From NCBI RefSeq assembly GCF_004339565.1, contig NZ_SMFZ01000002.1, positions 3,100,001-3,164,000 of the forward strand: a stretch of 64,000 bases of DNA. Direction: 5' to 3'. A program made the translations under genes and the position numbers. Under the pieces are notes generated by a model. It was given only the letters and a program-made list of their open reading frames with translations. It did no database searches and was not told where the DNA came from. Source of the DNA: Pseudonocardia endophytica (GTDB taxonomy: Bacteria > Actinomycetota > Actinomycetes > Mycobacteriales > Pseudonocardiaceae). The number at the start of each line of letters is the position of its first letter. The stretch's first letter is position 1. This document shows positions 63,592 to 64,000 of this stretch, one piece after another.

Positions 63592-64000
63592 TGCGCGTCC
63601 TGGTCGTCAACGCCGGTTCCAGCAGCCTGAAGCTGTCGCTTCTGGACGTCCAGGACGGGACGCCGGACCCGCGGCCGGTCGCGGCGCGCACCGTCGAGCG
63701 GTGGGCCGGTGAGGAGGAGCTCGCGCCGATCGAGGAGTTCCTGTCCGGTGTGGACGGTCCGGTGGACGTCGTCGGGCACCGCGTCGTGCACGGCGGCCCC
63801 ACGCTGTCCGGACCCACCGCGCTGGACGGCGGGACGCTGGACCGGCTCGCCGCGCTCACCGAACTCGCCCCGCTGCACCAGCCGCGGTCGCTGGCCGGGG
63901 TGCGGGCGGTGACGCGCCTGCTGCCCGCGGTCCCGGCGGTGGCGGCGTTCGACACCGCGTTCCACGCCACGCTGGACCCGGCCGCGTCGACCTACGCGCT
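63591..64000 (+). CDS. ackA: Acetate kinase (N-terminal part, runs off the window)
   Basis: Converts acetyl-P and ADP to acetate and ATP, directly using the product of the adjacent phosphoketolase. The first ~136 residues are present: MRVLVVNAGSSSLKLSLLD (nucleotide-binding start of the ASKHA fold), VVGHRVVHGGPTLSGPTALD, LAPLHQPRSLAGVRAVTRLLP and AAFDTAFHATLDPAAS. The segment LAPLHQP replaces the more usual LAPLHNP. The ATG shares one base with the xfp stop (TGATG). The C-terminal ~250 residues lie beyond the window. Confidence 0.95.
   Translation, partial: MRVLVVNAGSSSLKLSLLDVQDGTPDPRPVAARTVERWAGEEELAPIEEFLSGVDGPVDVVGHRVVHGGPTLSGPTALDGGTLDRLAALTELAPLHQPRSLAGVRAVTRLLPAVPAVAAFDTAFHATLDPAASTYA

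Overview
The window is about 73-74% GC, uses almost only GC-ending codons, and has many GTG starts and 4-bp ATGA/GTGA gene overlaps. Many genes start 6-8 bases after a TANNNT -10 hexamer, which is the leaderless arrangement common in Actinomycetota. The gene order fits Pseudonocardiales: ruvCAB-yajC-secDF-apt-rel-hisS, then aspS, alaS-ruvX-mltG, aroC-aroK-aroB, and efp-nusB. Pseudonocardia is my best guess. That assignment is inference, because there is no rRNA or other marker here. No tRNA, rRNA, CRISPR array, insertion sequence or prophage was seen.

Layout. 1-15.1 kb: a partial MOSC protein, the Holliday-junction genes ruvCAB, the Sec accessory genes yajC-secD-secF, apt, the (p)ppGpp enzyme rel, a prolyl oligopeptidase, a membrane-anchored cyclophilin, hisS and a small methyltransferase. 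15.2-28.2 kb: a YibE/F membrane protein, gluconokinase, an SOS-controlled radical SAM protein interrupted by an intein, a DUF2235 hydrolase, SelO, aspS, a DUF389 protein, an APH-fold protein and an SGNH esterase. 28.2-38.1 kb: a two-component system, an alpha/beta hydrolase, an Lrp regulator with an aminotransferase, a 57-residue zinc-ribbon protein, a PYPQQ-repeat membrane protein, rarA, a secreted alpha-lytic-type protease and the sigma factor gene shbA. 38.2-49 kb: alaS-ruvX-mltG, a butanediol-type dehydrogenase, a spermidine-synthase-like protein, a prepilin peptidase and aroC-K-B. 49.1-56.5 kb: TOPRIM and MBL proteins, pepP, a CPBP protease, a second two-component system with a double-decker kinase, then efp-nusB. 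56.5-64 kb: a DHA2 exporter, an Acg-type flavoprotein, two UspA proteins, phosphoketolase and the start of ackA. That last block resembles a hypoxia/dormancy module.

How the genes work together. Recombination and repair is a theme: ruvCAB, ruvX, rarA, and two LexA-box candidates, one inside ruvC just before ruvA and one in front of the radical SAM gene. Protein export (YajC-SecDF) sits beside stringent control (apt-rel). The shikimate genes form one run, but aroE and aroQ are not in their usual neighbouring slots. xfp-ackA would turn xylulose-5-P or fructose-6-P into acetyl-P and then acetate plus ATP.

The most unusual items are: (i) the intein whose +1 cysteine is also the third [4Fe-4S] ligand of a radical SAM enzyme under an SOS box; (ii) a short leaderless ORF coupled to mltG; (iii) long imperfect palindromes that fill the gaps between genes, including one whose CTAG ends supply the stop codons of both convergent neighbours; (iv) a histidine kinase carrying a second, His-less DHp-like segment; and (v) a repeat-expanded RuvC tail. 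All functional calls come from reading motifs by eye; no database search was possible.
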